6,667 bases of DNA, taken from the NCBI GenBank assembly GCA_045576435.1, contig JAZNGL010000133.1, positions 1 through 6,667 of the forward strand, written 5' to 3'. This DNA comes from CAKSIW01 sp045576435. GTDB lineage: Bacteria; Bacillota; Clostridia; Monoglobales; Monoglobaceae. The translations under genes and the position numbers were made by a program. Below, in pieces: positions 5,129 to 6,667 of this stretch (its first letter is position 1; each line of letters begins with the position of its first letter). A model generated the notes under the pieces. That model saw only the letters and a list, made by a program, of their open reading frames with translations, was not told the DNA's origin and did no database searches.

Positions 5129-6667
5129 TGCTCCCGCACAGGTTATTCTGCTCTATAGCTGAATTTAACATCACTTTCCATCTGTGAGGGAGCAAACTTA
5201 AATAAATATCAAAATTCTTTCTGTCAAAAACAACTATTTTATCAATAATTGTTTTATAAAAAATATCATCTTGTTTCCTTGCGTATAGAATATCAGATAG
5301 ATATTCTTTTATTTCTTCAATTATATTATTACTATCGCAATCACAAGTTGCTTTTTTACTTTGTGTTATAATTTTATTTAAGTCTGCAAGTTCTTTCTCG
5401 TAACTCTCTTTTTTTTGCCTGTATTGTTCTTTAGTTAAATCTTCACTCAAATACAAATCAAGCAATCGTTCAGATTTAGATTTGAGATTTTCTATTTTTG
5501 CTTTAATTGCTTCTTCATCAAGAGTTTTACTTTCACCGGCATCAAAAACAACTTTTAATATTTTTATAAGACTATCTAATATATACTTTTTATTTATTTT
5601 TAAGCTTTCAATTACTTTCTGTATTGCCAACATAAAATCTTCATCACGAATTTGAGAATTAATACTGCACCCGATTTGATTTCCGGCTATATCTGTTTTT
5701 GGCAATCCGTGTTGTGCCGCTTCATAACATCTCCATGCTTTTGAACGACTTCCATCGTTTCTCTTTTTTGTTCTTGATACAAACCTGTTACCACAACAAG
5801 CACATTGTATTTTACCTGACAATGGATAACGATTACTATGTCTTGCTTTTATTTCATCTGATGGAGAACGCTTCTCAAGCTCAGATTGTGCCATATCCCA
5901 AATTTCTCTTGAAACAATAGGTTCATGGTGGTCGGTTAATCTTACAAAATCTTCCTCTCCATGATTATATTTCTTATTATGAGTTAGAAAATCTGGCGTA
6001 TATGTTTTCTTTTGAACTAAATCACCACAATACTTTTCATTTCGTAACACCTTTAAAATAACCGTATTTGTCCACACCGCATTACCTGTTATTGTTTTAT
6101 ATCCTTCTTCACGTAGTTCTTTTGCTATAGTATATGTCCCCTTTTTTTCATAGACAAACTTATGATAGATTAACCTTACTATTTTTGCTCCTTCTTCGTT
6201 GATATGTAAAACACCGTTTACAACATCATAGCCAAGCATATCACGTCCAAAAACCACACCTTTTTCCATCTGTCTCTTTTGTCCCCACTTCACACGTTCA
6301 GATGTTTTTCTGCTTTCCTCTTGTGCAAGTGATGCCATAATGGTTAATCTAAGCTCCCCATCCGGTGCAAGAGTGTCAATATTGTCAAGTGCAAAATAAA
6401 CGCCTACATTAAGTGCCTTTAATTCTCTTGTATATTGCAATGTGTCTACAGTATTTCTTGCAAATCTACTAACTTCTTTTGTAAGTATCAAATTAAATTT
6501 TCCTAAATGTGCATCCGCAATCATTCTATTGAAAGCTTTTCTTTTTTTAGTACTTGTTCCTGTTAATCCTTCATCTGCATAAATTTCAAAAAGTTCCCAG
6601 TCAGGATTTCGTTTAATATATTCTTCAAAATATAATTTTTGACTTTCAAAACTATTAGACTGGTCAT
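5100..6667 (-). CDS. large serine recombinase (site-specific integrase/excisionase), N-terminus outside window
   Basis: This phage/transposon-type recombinase of the SpoIVCA/TndX class would insert and excise the element that interrupts cotJC. The frame is open to the window edge: 521 residues are visible, and perhaps 20-30 with the catalytic Ser (A-R-V-S-T region) are missing. In visible numbering: DQSNSFESQK at 1-10; DEGLTGTS in the resolvase domain; SRFARN at 66-71 with catalytic arginines; QEESRKTSERV on the long helix at about 116-126; the recombinase DNA-binding domain at about 145-260; a zinc ribbon with C288-x2-C291, C313 and C333; a Lys/Glu-rich coiled coil at about 382-442; then a C-terminal helical tail. 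Total size (about 545) suits an intact large serine recombinase. It is convergent with cotJC and overlaps its fragment by 29 nt; its last codons, including the stop, lie in cotJC DNA. Its promoter and any partner excision factor lie outside the window. Confidence 0.93.
   Translation of the reverse strand, partial: DQSNSFESQKLYFEEYIKRNPDWELFEIYADEGLTGTSTKKRKAFNRMIADAHLGKFNLILTKEVSRFARNTVDTLQYTRELKALNVGVYFALDNIDTLAPDGELRLTIMASLAQEESRKTSERVKWGQKRQMEKGVVFGRDMLGYDVVNGVLHINEEGAKIVRLIYHKFVYEKKGTYTIAKELREEGYKTITGNAVWTNTVILKVLRNEKYCGDLVQKKTYTPDFLTHNKKYNHGEEDFVRLTDHHEPIVSREIWDMAQSELEKRSPSDEIKARHSNRYPLSGKIQCACCGNRFVSRTKKRNDGSRSKAWRCYEAAQHGLPKTDIAGNQIGCSINSQIRDEDFMLAIQKVIESLKINKKYILDSLIKILKVVFDAGESKTLDEEAIKAKIENLKSKSERLLDLYLSEDLTKEQYRQKKESYEKELADLNKIITQSKKATCDCDSNNIIEEIKEYLSDILYARKQDDIFYKTIIDKIVVFDRKNFDIYLSLLPHRWKVMLNSAIEQNNLCGSIKNTMYQCL
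5111..6667. mobile_element. serine-recombinase element integrated in cotJC (one end visible)
   Basis: The left junction lies close to 5105-5116, where the CotJC reading frame loses similarity just after D-I-G-T. Everything to the right in the window is recombinase gene. Large serine recombinases join sites sharing a very short core, often 2 bp up to roughly 10 bp, so the crossover must fall at or just left of 5116; GGTACA (5111-5116) is a plausible part of it. The cargo, size and right junction are outside the window, so it could be a prophage, a conjugative element or a small skin-like element. The exact left coordinate is uncertain by about 10 bp. Confidence 0.8.
5130..5193. repeat. 12-bp inverted repeat next to the element junction
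   Basis: GCTCCCGCACAG (5130-5141) and CTGTGAGGGAGC (5182-5193) are inverted copies with one mismatch, separated by 40 nt. The left arm starts 14 bp inside the element from the last cotJC-like base. Both arms are within the 3' end of the recombinase gene. They could be recombinase or excision-factor binding arms, or a stem in the recombinase transcript. Chance is not excluded. Confidence 0.5.

Noticed and set aside
6525..6667. ATG at 6524 as the recombinase start.
   Set aside because: The frame continues without a stop to the window edge and encodes expected resolvase-domain sequence (ESQK..., DEGLTGTS), so the gene begins outside the window.

Overview
The window comes from a low-GC, anaerobic, spore-forming Firmicute of the class Clostridia. 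The evidence is an oxygen-sensitive class III ribonucleotide reductase, a cotJ spore-coat operon, clostridial-type ribosome binding sites (AAGGAGG, GGAGGA) and AT-rich DNA. I cannot name the genus from sequence alone.

Layout, left to right. Positions 1-140 are the right end of an IS3-family insertion sequence: the last 34 codons of its transposase plus the terminal inverted repeat. A strong minus-strand terminator (168-205) follows. From 4389 down to 261 lies a minus-strand operon, nrdG-nrdD-trxB, with gaps of only 30 and 27 nt. It is driven by a perfect-consensus vegetative promoter (TTGACA, 17 nt, TATAAT) whose -10 sits inside a 20-bp near-palindrome that looks like an operator. NrdG is the radical-SAM activase and NrdD the glycyl-radical reductase. 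NrdD carries an extra C-terminal thioredoxin-like domain with a CPNC motif, and TrxB is an NADPH-dependent thioredoxin reductase. Together they suggest a self-contained system for anaerobic dNTP synthesis in which electrons pass from NADPH through TrxB and a redoxin domain to NrdD.

Divergent from it on the plus strand is cotJA-cotJB-cotJC, which encodes inner spore-coat proteins; CotJC is a manganese-catalase homologue. cotJA and cotJB are intact. cotJC breaks off after 63 native codons, just before the conserved E-E-x-x-H metal-ligand segment.

The break is the edge of a mobile element that fills the rest of the window. The element-side gene is a large serine recombinase (5100-6667, minus strand, N-terminus beyond the window). 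It points toward the junction, and its last few codons run into cotJC DNA. A serine-recombinase element splitting a mother-cell sporulation gene, with the recombinase next to the 5' half and convergent to it, is the arrangement known for the skin element in Bacillus sigK; SPbeta in spsM is a related case. The main finding is therefore a candidate developmentally excised intervening element in cotJC. The other half of cotJC and the far end of the element lie outside the window, so excision remains a prediction.
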